A stretch of DNA of 33,480 nucleotides from Sedimentibacter hydroxybenzoicus DSM 7310 (GTDB lineage Bacteria; Bacillota; Clostridia; Tissierellales; Sedimentibacteraceae), in the NCBI RefSeq assembly GCF_013403245.1, contig NZ_JACBNQ010000031.1, positions 1-33,480 of the forward strand, given 5' to 3'. The stretch's first letter is position 1; the number at the start of each line of letters is the position of its first letter. A model generated the notes under the pieces. That model was not told the DNA's origin. It ran no database searches and worked only from the letters and a program-made list of their open reading frames with translations. Made by a program: the position numbers and the translations under genes. Positions 15,437 to 22,738 of the stretch are shown here, in pieces.

Positions 15437-15496
15437 CTGTTAAGACAGCTTAGATTGATGACAAAGTCATCAAGATTGTAGGCTGTTAAGACAGCT
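15437..15496. repeat. Remnant of the 151-bp hairpin-nested repeat (locus C)
   Basis: Two copies of CTGTTAAGACAGCT (15437-15450 and 15483-15496), each a small hairpin, flank 32 bp. Those 32 bp match the left end of copies A and B (GATTGATGACAAAGTCATCAAGAT, given here only to identify positions 15453-15476, then TAGG). The rest of the element is missing. The junction TAGGCTGTTAAGAC looks like recombination over GCTGTT, shared by the element's left inverted repeat and its flank. Confidence 0.65.
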
Positions 15497-15650
15497 ATTT
15501 ATTTATTGTAGAACACCCTTCAGATTTGCTGCACCCTGAACATCCTGAATGACAACCCGAACCGTTCTTTTTTTGTTTTTTCATGAATACCACAACACCT
15601 GCTATAATTACTACAATTATCGAAATTACAATAATATCTGAAAAATTCAT
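15495..15650 (-). CDS. FeoB-associated Cys-rich membrane protein
   Basis: 51 residues: one N-terminal transmembrane helix (about 4-23, IIVISIIVVIIAGVVVF), a basic patch KKQKK, then a Cys-rich tail CHSGCSGCSKSEGC. This matches the small proteins found next to FeoB in Firmicutes, thought to help ferrous iron transfer at the membrane. The start is ATG at 15648-15650, with AGGAGGTG immediately upstream (complement of 15655-15662). A longer frame extending into the palindrome array is not supported. It is third in the feoA-feoB direction, separated from feoB by 292 bp filled with tandem palindromes. Confidence 0.85.
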   Translation of the reverse strand: MNFSDIIVISIIVVIIAGVVVFMKKQKKNGSGCHSGCSGCSKSEGCSTINK

Positions 15651-15669
15651 AATACACCTCCTGAATTTT

Positions 15670-15936
15670 GGGGACATTCATCCTATCCCACAGAGACTCA
15701 CTCTTAAGAAAGAAGTGTGTCCCCTTTCCGATTTCTTCAATTTGGGGACATTCCTCTGACCCCAGAGACTTACCCCTTAGAAAGAGGTGTGTCCCCTTTC
15801 CTTCTGACTTTAGGGGACATTCCTCTGACCCCAATAGTCTTACTAATAAGAAAGAGGTGTGCCCCCTTTCCTTCTGACTTTAGGGGACATTCCTCTGACC
15901 CCAATAGTCTTACTAATAAGAAAGAGGTGTGTCCCC
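15670..15936. repeat. Four tandem ~70-bp palindromic units behind feoB
   Basis: Units run 15670-15724, 15744-15796, 15813-15866 and 15883-15936, with periods of 74, 69 and 70 bp. Each unit starts GGGGACATTC and ends GTGTCCCC (GTGCCCCC in unit 3), so each can fold into a hairpin of about 14 bp with two mismatches. Units 3 and 4 are identical over about 60 bp except one base (15862/15932), indicating recent duplication. Short open frames crossing the array follow the repeat and are not genes. REP-like palindromes of this kind can terminate or stabilise mRNA. Confidence 0.85.
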
Positions 15937-15942
15937 TTTCCT

Positions 15943-17958
15943 TTATAGAATCAAGTTTCCAATCTGATATACCAGCATTCCCACAACATAGGCCGTCACT
16001 GTCTGATATACAGCAGTCATCACCGCATACCTAACGGAGCCAAGCTCTCTTTTTGTAGCCGCAAAGGCTGCAATACAAGGCATGTATAGCAATGTGAACG
16101 TTAAAAACGCAAAGGAGCTCAGTGGTGAAAAAATGGTGCTTATTGCGGTAGAAAGCTGCAAATCTGAAGAAGCCCCGGTTAATACCGACAATGTGCTTAC
16201 AACTGCTTCCTTTGCAGTAAGACCTGTTATTATTGCTGTGGATGCTCTCCAATCATTAAATCCTAACGGTATAAACACCGGTGAAATTACCGAACCTATT
16301 GAAGCAAGTATACTGTGTGTACTGTCTTCAACCATATTAAAAGACCAGCTAAAGCTTTGTAAAAACCATATAATTATTGTTCCTAAGAAAATAATTGTGA
16401 ATGCTCTTTCTATAAAATCCTTTCCTTTATCCCACATATTTAATATTATACTTTTTCTTGAAGGAATTCTATATGCAGGAAGCTCCATAACGAAGGGGAT
16501 AGGCTCTCCTTTAAAAATTGTACTTTTTAGCAAAAGTCCTGAAAGAATTGCCACCACCATTCCCATTATATAAAGTGAAATCATAACTGCGGCAGCATTT
16601 TCCGGAAAAAATGCCATGGTTATCATACCATAAATCGGCAGTTTTGCACTGCATGACATAAAAGGTGTGAGAATTATAGTCATCTTTCTGTCTCTTTCGC
16701 TTGATAGTGTTCTCGTTGCCATTATGGCAGGAACACTGCAGCCAAAGCCTATAAGCATCGGAACAAATGAACGACCTGATAATCCTATTTTCCTTAACAA
16801 TTTGTCCATTAAAAAAGCAACTCGTGCCATATATCCGCTGTCTTCCAGAAATGACAGGAAGAAAAATAAAACAACTATGAGCGGCAGGAAGGACAGCACA
16901 CTTCCAACGCCTGCAAATATACCGTCTATTACCAATGAATGCAACAAATCATTTACTTCAAACCTTATCATTAAATCTGACACATATTCTGTAGTTACTC
17001 CTATTATTTCTTCTAAATAACCTTGAAGCGGAGCTCCTATCAAACCAAAGGTCAGCCAGAAAATAACAAACATTATTCCTATAAAAATCGGTATCCCAAA
17101 GTACTTGTGAGTCAGTATTTTGTCTATTTTTTCTGACCGTATCTGTTCATTTGTTTCTTGTTTTTTAATTACCGTATCTTCGCAAATTTTCTCAATATAT
17201 ACATATCTCATATCTGCTAAAGCAGCTTCTCTGTCTATTTCTAATTTCATTTCCATATCTTCCACTACATGATTGATAATATGGAGTTGATTTTCTGATA
17301 TATTCAATTCTTTAAATGTAGGTTCATCGCCTTCCACCAACTTTGTAGCCGCAAAGCGGAGAGGATATCCTGCTTCCCTTGCCTGATCCTCTATCAGATG
17401 TGAAATAGAATGAATTGCTTTATGTACCTCTCCGGTACAAAAATCAAGCTTCCTAATACTTTTATCCTGTGACTGTGCCATCTTCATAACCACATCTATA
17501 AGCTCTGATATCCCTTCGCCCTTACTTGCAGATATGGGCACTACGGGAATACCTAAATGGTCAGATAGTCTTTTTACATCAATAGAGTTACCGCTGGCTC
17601 TTACTTCATCCATCATATTTAATGCTATAACCATTGGTATGGAAAGCTCCATTAATTGAAGCGATAAATAAAGATTTCGTTCAATATTTGTTGCGTCAAT
17701 TATATTTATTATTAAGTCAGGGTTTTCCTTTAAAAGGAAGTCTCTCGTTACAACCTCTTCCATAGAGTATGGTGATAGTGAATAAATGCCGGGCAAATCT
17801 ACCAAAGAAGCATCCTTGTATTTTTTAATTTGACCTTCTTTTTTTTCTATCGTTACCCCGGGGAAATTTCCAACATGTTGATTGCTGCCTGTCAGTGCGT
17901 TATAAAGAGTTGTTTTGCCGGCATTTTGGTTCCCTGCAAGAGCAAAAATATATTTCAT
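15943..17958 (-). CDS. feoB: Ferrous iron transporter FeoB
   Basis: 671 residues. N-terminal GTPase domain: G1 GNQNAGKTT (9-17), G2 region NFPGVT, G3 DLPG, G4 NMMD. A helical GDI-like linker runs to about 280, then a polytopic membrane domain with two Gate motifs, including FGCSVPAIMATR. It imports Fe2+ across the inner membrane. The start overlaps the feoA stop by 4 bp. The stop falls 7 bp beyond the last unit of a tandem palindrome array. G1 has QNA where many FeoB proteins have PNC or PNV; the P-loop GxxxxGKT is intact. The C-terminus is complete. Confidence 0.95.
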   Translation of the reverse strand: MKYIFALAGNQNAGKTTLYNALTGSNQHVGNFPGVTIEKKEGQIKKYKDASLVDLPGIYSLSPYSMEEVVTRDFLLKENPDLIINIIDATNIERNLYLSLQLMELSIPMVIALNMMDEVRASGNSIDVKRLSDHLGIPVVPISASKGEGISELIDVVMKMAQSQDKSIRKLDFCTGEVHKAIHSISHLIEDQAREAGYPLRFAATKLVEGDEPTFKELNISENQLHIINHVVEDMEMKLEIDREAALADMRYVYIEKICEDTVIKKQETNEQIRSEKIDKILTHKYFGIPIFIGIMFVIFWLTFGLIGAPLQGYLEEIIGVTTEYVSDLMIRFEVNDLLHSLVIDGIFAGVGSVLSFLPLIVVLFFFLSFLEDSGYMARVAFLMDKLLRKIGLSGRSFVPMLIGFGCSVPAIMATRTLSSERDRKMTIILTPFMSCSAKLPIYGMITMAFFPENAAAVMISLYIMGMVVAILSGLLLKSTIFKGEPIPFVMELPAYRIPSRKSIILNMWDKGKDFIERAFTIIFLGTIIIWFLQSFSWSFNMVEDSTHSILASIGSVISPVFIPLGFNDWRASTAIITGLTAKEAVVSTLSVLTGASSDLQLSTAISTIFSPLSSFAFLTFTLLYMPCIAAFAATKRELGSVRYAVMTAVYQTVTAYVVGMLVYQIGNLIL

Positions 17959-18188
17959 ATGCTAAATACCTCTTTCAATTCAATTTTAGAGGCCTCTTCT
18001 TTTCTTATTGTCAGTACATAATTTCTTAAAGATAATTCAATCGGATCACCCATCGGTGCTACTTTTCTTACCTTAACTTTTGTATTTGGTGTTAAACCCA
18101 TGTCCAACAGTCTTCTTCTCAGCATTCCATGTCCACCAATTGATGAAATAATACCGCCTTGACCAGGTTTAATATTATCTAACGTCAT
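17955..18188 (-). CDS. feoA: Ferrous iron transport protein FeoA
   Basis: 77 residues, SH3-like FeoA fold: IKPGQGGIISSIGGHGMLRRRLLDMGLTPNT then KVRKVAPMGDPIELSLRNY. It is a small cytoplasmic partner of FeoB needed for Fe2+ uptake. The start is ATG at 18186-18188, because GGAGGA lies 7 nt upstream. A TTG 15 nt further up is in frame but overlaps that ribosome site. It is cotranscribed with feoB (4-bp overlap) from a Fur-type promoter. Confidence 0.92.
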   Translation of the reverse strand: MTLDNIKPGQGGIISSIGGHGMLRRRLLDMGLTPNTKVKVRKVAPMGDPIELSLRNYVLTIRKEEASKIELKEVFSI

Positions 18189-18216
18189 ATCCCATTCCTC
18201 CAATCATATACGATAT

Positions 18217-18272
18217 TGAGAATCATTATCATCATCTGATTTTATTATATTCCTATAGATAATCATTGTCAA
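18217..18272 (-). promoter_or_regulatory. feo promoter with two Fur boxes
   Basis: Minus strand: consensus TTGACA (complement of 18267-18272), 17-nt spacer, consensus TATAAT (complement of 18244-18249). Fur-type 7-1-7 sites are TGAGAATCATTATCA at 18217-18231 (one mismatch to TGATAAT-N-ATTATCA), just downstream of the expected transcription start, and AGATAATCATTGTCA at 18257-18271 (two mismatches), across the -35 and spacer. Iron-loaded Fur would shut the promoter. Confidence 0.85.
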
Positions 18273-18314
18273 TAAGAACCTTGCGTAAAATATTAAAATA
18301 AACTTGAAAAAAGC

Positions 18315-18371
18315 TTGACATCCATAACATACAATTGTATTATATCGTTATAATACAATTGTATGTTATGG
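18315..18371 (+). promoter_or_regulatory. blaI-type promoter inside a 50-bp perfect palindrome
   Basis: TTGACA at 18315-18320, a 17-nt spacer and TATTAT at 18338-18343. The 23-bp arms 18322-18344 and 18349-18371 are perfectly complementary around TCGT. Each arm holds TACAATTGTA (18330-18339 and 18354-18363, 24 bp centre to centre), resembling the TACA-TGTA operators of BlaI/MecI. One site covers the spacer/-10 and the other follows the start point, fitting autorepression. Confidence 0.8.
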
Positions 18372-18399
18372 ACAAAGATAATAAATCACAGGAGGAATT

Positions 18400-18783
18400 A
18401 TGAATAAGAAAATTGACCGATTGCCAGATGCAGAGATTGAGGTAATGAAAGTAATATGGAATAACGAAACACCCATAGCTACGGTGAAAATCAAGGAGAT
18501 TTTAGACAATAAAAGAATCTGGAATCTTTCAGCTCTTCAGACTATTTTGTCTCGGCTTGTAAAGAGAGGGTTTCTTAGTACAGAAAAACAAGGGAAAAAC
18601 AGATATTATAATTTCCTAATATCCGAGGATGAATATTTGTCGGTAATTAATAAATCATTTTTGGAAAGATTAAATGATAATTCAATAAAAAAATTTGTTT
18701 TATCTTTATGTAACAGTAATTCCATATCCGAGGAAGAATTAATCGAAATTAAGAAAATAATCGAGGATAAGGTGGGAAAATAA
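18400..18783 (+). CDS. BlaI/MecI-family repressor
   Basis: 127 residues: winged helix (about 5-75: LPDAEIEVMKVIWNNETPIATVKIKEIL, then LSALQTILSRLVKRGFLSTEKQGKNRYYNF) and a C-terminal dimerisation helix pair. The family represses genes until a membrane sensor-protease (BlaR1/MecR1) cleaves it. ATG at 18400 follows AGGAGGAATT. A short BlaR1-like N-terminus follows directly, 1 bp after the stop, but is broken. The operator pair lies in its own promoter. No beta-lactamase is nearby, so the controlled function is unknown, and without a working sensor the repressor may be constitutive or respond to another signal. Confidence 0.88.
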   Translation: MNKKIDRLPDAEIEVMKVIWNNETPIATVKIKEILDNKRIWNLSALQTILSRLVKRGFLSTEKQGKNRYYNFLISEDEYLSVINKSFLERLNDNSIKKFVLSLCNSNSISEEELIEIKKIIEDKVGK

Positions 18784-18784
18784 T

Positions 18785-19005
18785 ATGTATGATAAAATAA
18801 TAAATGCTTTTATTGAAAATACAATTATAGGTTCTTTGTTGATATTGGCTGTATTTCTATTTTCAGCACCGTCATAAGAGCTTATATGGGAGAGGAAAGA
18901 ATTGATATTACAGAATATATGAATTTTACAGATAATGATAAGGTTGTTAATATTGATAACAGAGATTTTCTTGAGGCAGATAAAGAAGTGTTGTTTCAGA
19001 ATTAA
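18785..19005 (+). pseudogene. Remnant of a BlaR1/M56-type sensor gene
   Basis: ATG at 18785 opens a 30-residue peptide (MYDKIINAFIENTIIGSLLI then LAVFLFSAPS) that looks like the first transmembrane helix of a BlaR1/M56 protein; it stops at 18875-18877. In the next frame, from about 18865, an overlapping 46-codon stretch (STVIRAYMGEERIDITEYMN and onward, ending VLFQN) runs to a stop at 19003-19005. Both pieces together are far shorter than a ~400+ residue sensor. This fits a large internal deletion plus a frame change. The N-terminal part is convincing; the C-terminal part is not recognisable by family and could be a separate short ORF. Confidence 0.45.
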
Positions 19006-19027
19006 TGATATGTCTCCTTTTTTAAAA

Positions 19028-19055
19028 GGGTATGATTACAAATGTAATCATACCC
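19028..19055. terminator. Bidirectional terminator hairpin
   Basis: GGGTATGATTAC (19028-19039) pairs perfectly with 19044-19055 over a 4-nt loop (12 bp). On the minus strand it is followed by TTTTAAAAAAGG; on the plus strand by CTACTCGATTTTC. It lies between the converging blaI remnant and the PII-like gene, and the minus-strand exit is the better one. Confidence 0.7.
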
Positions 19056-19075
19056 TACTCGATTTTCACTTATTG

Positions 19076-19426
19076 CTATTTCAAATCATCTGCATTTGAT
19101 CCATACACTTCTAACACCGGTATAACAAACATAAATCCAACACCCGGTTCATTAAAATAATCCAATTCTTCCCTGACTTTTCCTACTACATCATCAAGTC
19201 TTTCTCTCTCTTTAATAATGCTTATTATCATTTTGCTGTATGGTTTTCTGCCGTCAATAAGCTTTTTTACATTATCAAGCATGGGTATGTTGATATTGTG
19301 GTCTAAAAGAACCTTACCCATACCTTGACTGTCAATTGTGGTAGCGCCTATTTCCTCCTGGTAAAAAACCTCATGTATATTATCTAATTTGGATATGTCG
19401 TTTAAAATTAAAAATAAGGCAAACAT
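19076..19426 (-). CDS. PII-like small signalling protein
   Basis: 116 residues. The secondary-structure pattern is beta-alpha-beta-beta-alpha-beta as in GlnB/PII: MFALFLILND, then IHEVFYQEEIGATTIDSQGM, GKVLL, SKMIISIIKERERLDDVVGKVREEL, and GVGFMFVIPVLEVYG. The last strand resembles GKIFVLPVEEA of PII, and GATTIDSQGMG resembles the strand before the T-loop. A long, uridylylatable T-loop is missing, and the PII ammonium/2-oxoglutarate residues cannot be identified. Its function is unknown; PII-like proteins often bind nucleotides and control a neighbour. It is not in an obvious operon: a 186-bp gap with a palindromic insert separates it from the MBL hydrolase gene upstream. Confidence 0.55.
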   Translation of the reverse strand: MFALFLILNDISKLDNIHEVFYQEEIGATTIDSQGMGKVLLDHNINIPMLDNVKKLIDGRKPYSKMIISIIKERERLDDVVGKVREELDYFNEPGVGFMFVIPVLEVYGSNADDLK

Positions 19427-19495
19427 TAAAGCATAAAACCTCCCATTATTTAGTCCTGAGTTTCTGATTTTATCTTTGTATCATTAGTCGCATTC

Positions 19496-19576
19496 ATTAT
19501 ATCATATCTGAGCCGAGTACAGCGCAAGCTCGCTTGCATTGCCGAGGCGATGGTATGATATATGTATTATATCATA
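19496..19576. repeat. Palindromic insert flanked by 11-bp direct repeats
   Basis: ATTATATCATA occurs at 19496-19506 and 19566-19576, flanking 59 bp. The insert is much richer in GC than its surroundings and contains GCAAGC TC GCTTGC plus the half-palindrome TATGATATA (19554-19562). That half can pair with either flanking repeat. It again looks like a small element sitting in a hairpin, with part of that hairpin duplicated. No gene is seen. Confidence 0.55.
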
Positions 19577-19612
19577 AGGAATTTTTCAATTCAACACATG
19601 TATCAATAATTT

Positions 19613-20290
19613 CTAAATGAAAACACTTTCATTTATATTTAATATTTCCACATTGGATAATTTTACTTTGTTTTTAAATTCTTCCGGATTTGCTTTAATT
19701 AAATCAAATGTATTATAATGGAACGGAATAACCGTTTTCGGCTTAATGAAATCTACTGCTTTAACTGCATCGTTAATATCCATGGTATAATTCCCGCCTA
19801 TAGGCAAGAAAGCTACATCTATGTTTTCATCTTCTAATAATTTCATGTCAAGTGTAAGTCCTGTATCTCCTGCATGATATACCTTATTACCGCTTATATG
19901 TATTATAAATCCGCCGGGGTTACCGCCGTATATCATATTGCCGTTGTCAGATATACCTGAACCGTGCAATGCGTTGGTCATTTTTACAATACCAAAATCA
20001 AATTTCGTTCGTCCTCCGATATGCATTGCATGTATTTTTATATTAAATTTACTAAGATATGCGGAGATCTCAGCATTTGCTATAACTAAAGCTCCACTTC
20101 GCTTAGCTATGTCAACAGTATCTCCTATATGATCGCCATGTCCGTGTGTTACAAAAATATGAGTAACATCCGATAATTCATCCAAATTAATATTTGCAAG
20201 TGGATTTCCTGATATAAACGGGTCTATAATACCCTTAAATTTTCCCTCTTCAATTATTACAGCCGAGTGTCCTAAATAAGTAAGTTTCAT
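19613..20290 (-). CDS. MBL-fold metal-dependent hydrolase, UPF0173 family
   Basis: 225 residues from ATG at 20288-20290 (a GTG 9 nt upstream is in frame but sits only 2 nt from AAAGGA). Metallo-beta-lactamase fold with the zinc motif [10 protein letters not shown] near residue 48, later metal ligands AGDT and the His of IPFHYNTFD, starting [13 protein letters not shown] as in UPF0173/YtkL proteins. It is cytoplasmic; the substrate of this family is not established. It lies 39 bp downstream of livF on the same strand, so it may be cotranscribed with the transporter, but a functional tie is unproven. Confidence 0.88.
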   Translation of the reverse strand: MKLTYLGHSAVIIEEGKFKGIIDPFISGNPLANINLDELSDVTHIFVTHGHGDHIGDTVDIAKRSGALVIANAEISAYLSKFNIKIHAMHIGGRTKFDFGIVKMTNALHGSGISDNGNMIYGGNPGGFIIHISGNKVYHAGDTGLTLDMKLLEDENIDVAFLPIGGNYTMDINDAVKAVDFIKPKTVIPFHYNTFDLIKANPEEFKNKVKLSNVEILNINESVFI

Positions 20291-20329
20291 TTCAGCCACC
20301 GTCCTTTCAATTTTAACTATATAATAACT

Positions 20330-21055
20330 TCATACGGAAATAAAATCAACGTTTTTCTTTCCCAGATAAGCTTCCTTTATCTTTTCATTTTTTATAAGCT
20401 CATTGGCATTACCCTCCATAGTTATGATACCTTGCTCAAGTACATAGGCATAGTCGGCTATGGATAGTGCCTTAAAAGCATTTTGTTCAACCAATAATAT
20501 CGTCTTGCCCATATTATTTATTTCAATAATTATATCAAATATTGTGTTTATTAATAAAGGAGCAAGACCAAGAGACGGCTCATCAAGCAATATTAAATCG
20601 GGATTGGACATCAGACCTCTTCCCATTGCAAGCATTTGCTGCTCTCCGCCCGAAAGTGTTCCCGCTACTTGCTTTTCTCTTTCCTTTAATATAGGGAAAA
20701 GATCAAATATTCTGTTTAAATCCTTGTCTATTCCATTTGTATCACTTCTAAGAAAAGAACCCATTCTAAGATTCTCCATAACAGTCAGATTGGCAAATAT
20801 TATTCTTCCTTCAGGAACCTGACATATACCGGACTTTACTATTTTATGTGCTTGTTTTGAAAGCTTTTCTCCCTTGTAAAATATTTCGCCTTCCTTATAT
20901 TTAACTATACCGCTTATAGAATTTATCAACGTGGATTTGCCTGCTCCGTTTGAACCGATTATGGAAACTATCTGCCCTTGTTCAACATTCAGGGATACTC
21001 CCTTTAAAGCATGAATACCTCCGTAAAATACACTCAAATTATTAATCTTCAGCAT
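20330..21055 (-). CDS. livF: Branched-chain amino acid ABC transporter ATP-binding protein LivF
   Basis: 241 residues. Walker A GSNGAGKST (~34-42), Q-loop region CQVPEGRIIFANLTVMENL typical of LivF, signature LSGGEQQ, Walker B LILLDEPSLGLAP, and the switch His position occupied by LLVEQN as usual for LivF. It powers import together with LivG and the LivHM channel. The start overlaps the livG 3' end by 14 bp, showing translational coupling. Last gene of the five-gene liv cluster. Confidence 0.93.
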   Translation of the reverse strand: MLKINNLSVFYGGIHALKGVSLNVEQGQIVSIIGSNGAGKSTLINSISGIVKYKEGEIFYKGEKLSKQAHKIVKSGICQVPEGRIIFANLTVMENLRMGSFLRSDTNGIDKDLNRIFDLFPILKEREKQVAGTLSGGEQQMLAMGRGLMSNPDLILLDEPSLGLAPLLINTIFDIIIEINNMGKTILLVEQNAFKALSIADYAYVLEQGIITMEGNANELIKNEKIKEAYLGKKNVDFISV

Positions 21056-21824
21056 AAGTCTTCTCCTCTTTCCCTAAATAGGCTTCAATAACTTTTTTGT
21101 TTTCCTGAATTTCCTTTGGTGTTCCAAGGGCAAGAGGAATACCAAAATTAAGTACAAAAATTCTATCGCATACACCCATTATTAAATCCATATGATGCTC
21201 TATAATTAATACAGTTAAATCGAATTTATTTCTTATTTCCTTTATTAATTCCATAAGCTGTATGGTTTCTTCGGGATTCATGCCTGCAGCTGGCTCATCA
21301 AGGAGCAGCAATTTAGGATCTAGTGCAAGAGCTCTTGCTATTTCAAGCTTTCTTTGAAGCCCGTACGGTAAATTTGAAGCTACTATATCCTTATAATCCC
21401 ATAAACCCATCAATTTTAACAACCCGTCCGTTTTATTTTTCAAATATCTTTCCTGAAGCTTAAATTTTCCTATTCTCATTATTGAACTGAATATATTATA
21501 ATCAGCGGATTTATGGCATGCCGTCAACACATTTTCATATGCGGTAAGCTTTTTAAACAGTCTTATATTTTGAAATGTTCTTGTTACTCCCATATTTGCT
21601 ATTTCATAAGGTTTTTTCCTTTGAAGTTTCTTATCATTGAAATATATTTCTCCCTCAGTTATTGAATATATGGCCGTAATTAAATTGAAAATGGTTGTTT
21701 TCCCCGCACCGTTAGGACCAATCAACCCGAAAATTTCCCCTTGTTCAATATGAAAGCTCACATTATCAACAGCGGTAAGACCTCCAAATCTTTTTGTTAC
21801 GTTATTAAGAGAAAGCACATTCAT
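21042..21824 (-). CDS. livG: Branched-chain amino acid ABC transporter ATP-binding protein LivG
   Basis: 260 residues. Walker A GPNGAGKTT, VTRTFQNIRLFKKLTAYENV after the Q-loop (the LivG hallmark), signature-like LPYGLQRKLEIARAL, Walker B LLLLDEPAAGMNPEE, switch HHMDLIMGVCDRIFVLNFG. It is the second ATPase of the Liv/HAAT family importer. It overlaps livM by 4 bp upstream and livF by 14 bp downstream. Confidence 0.93.
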   Translation of the reverse strand: MNVLSLNNVTKRFGGLTAVDNVSFHIEQGEIFGLIGPNGAGKTTIFNLITAIYSITEGEIYFNDKKLQRKKPYEIANMGVTRTFQNIRLFKKLTAYENVLTACHKSADYNIFSSIMRIGKFKLQERYLKNKTDGLLKLMGLWDYKDIVASNLPYGLQRKLEIARALALDPKLLLLDEPAAGMNPEETIQLMELIKEIRNKFDLTVLIIEHHMDLIMGVCDRIFVLNFGIPLALGTPKEIQENKKVIEAYLGKEEKTYAED

Positions 21825-22729
21825 GATTTTACCTCCTCTTTCTTATTTCCTATTCTTTGTCTGACAAAATTTATAAATTTTTTAGCTGATTTTATAATAG
21901 ATTTTATGCTGAATTCCTTGCCTCCCATTAAACCCTGTGGTCTTGTAATCATAATCAATATAACTGCCGCACCGTAGATTACTAATCTCCAATTGTAGAA
22001 GCTTCTTAGAATTTCCGGCAGGAATGTAAGGAGTATCGTACCGATTACACTTCCCGATACGCTGCCTAATCCACCGAATATTACTATAATTGTAAGCTCT
22101 GTTGACTTCACCATTTTAAACATAATAGGCTGAATGTACCCTAAATAATGTGCCAGCAGTCCACCTGATATTCCTGCATACAATGCACTTATGGCAAGGG
22201 CCATCATTTTATATTTAAATACATCTATTCCAATGGTTTGCGCGGCAAGTTCCTCTTCTCTGATTGCTACCATGTTTCTTCCATGTCTTGATCTGATGAT
22301 TGATACCAAGACAAACACCGCAACAATATTTATAATAATAACATTGAATAATGTTGTCGTACCTTGTGTAGGAATGCTTGAAAGACCTCTTGCTCCCCCG
22401 AAATACTGAACATTATCCAATATTAATCTCGTTGCCTCACCAAAACCTAAAGTTGCAATACAGAAATAATCTCCTTTTAAATTCAATGTTAGCTTACCGA
22501 TAACCAAGCTGACGAGCATAGCTGATACGCCACCAATTAACAACGCAATAAAAAAAGGTATTCCGTACTTCATTGTCATTGAAGAAGCCATGTATGCTCC
22601 TATTGCCATAAAGCCTGCATGTCCAAATGAAAATAAACCGGTAAATCCAGTCAGCAAAGACAATCCAAGAACGGTCATTAAGTTTATGCCTGACAATATT
22701 AATATTCCTGATACATAATCCCAACTCAT
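21821..22729 (-). CDS. livM: Branched-chain amino acid ABC transporter permease LivM
   Basis: 302 residues, about 8-9 transmembrane helices, with LivM features LSLLTGFTGLFSFGHAGFMAIGAY near the N-terminus, the ATPase-coupling loop AIREEELAAQTIGIDVFKYKMMA, and VIFGGLGSVSGSVIGTILLT. It forms the membrane channel with LivH. It starts 9 bp after livH and overlaps livG by 4 bp. Confidence 0.93.
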   Translation of the reverse strand: MSWDYVSGILILSGINLMTVLGLSLLTGFTGLFSFGHAGFMAIGAYMASSMTMKYGIPFFIALLIGGVSAMLVSLVIGKLTLNLKGDYFCIATLGFGEATRLILDNVQYFGGARGLSSIPTQGTTTLFNVIIINIVAVFVLVSIIRSRHGRNMVAIREEELAAQTIGIDVFKYKMMALAISALYAGISGGLLAHYLGYIQPIMFKMVKSTELTIIVIFGGLGSVSGSVIGTILLTFLPEILRSFYNWRLVIYGAAVILIMITRPQGLMGGKEFSIKSIIKSAKKFINFVRQRIGNKKEEVKS

Positions 22730-22738
22730 GATAACCTC

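Noticed and set aside
15670-15936. CRISPR array
   Set aside because: The units are near-identical over their whole length with internal palindromes; there are no unique spacers of constant length and no cas genes.
15520-16034. Several 70-105 codon frames across the palindrome array
   Set aside because: Their repeated peptides come from the tandem DNA repeat, they overlap the FeoB-associated gene or feoB, and they lack ribosome sites.
18785-19005. Two separate genuine small genes
   Set aside because: The first peptide is a bare membrane helix with BlaR1 character directly after blaI, and the second lacks a ribosome site; a broken sensor gene is simpler.
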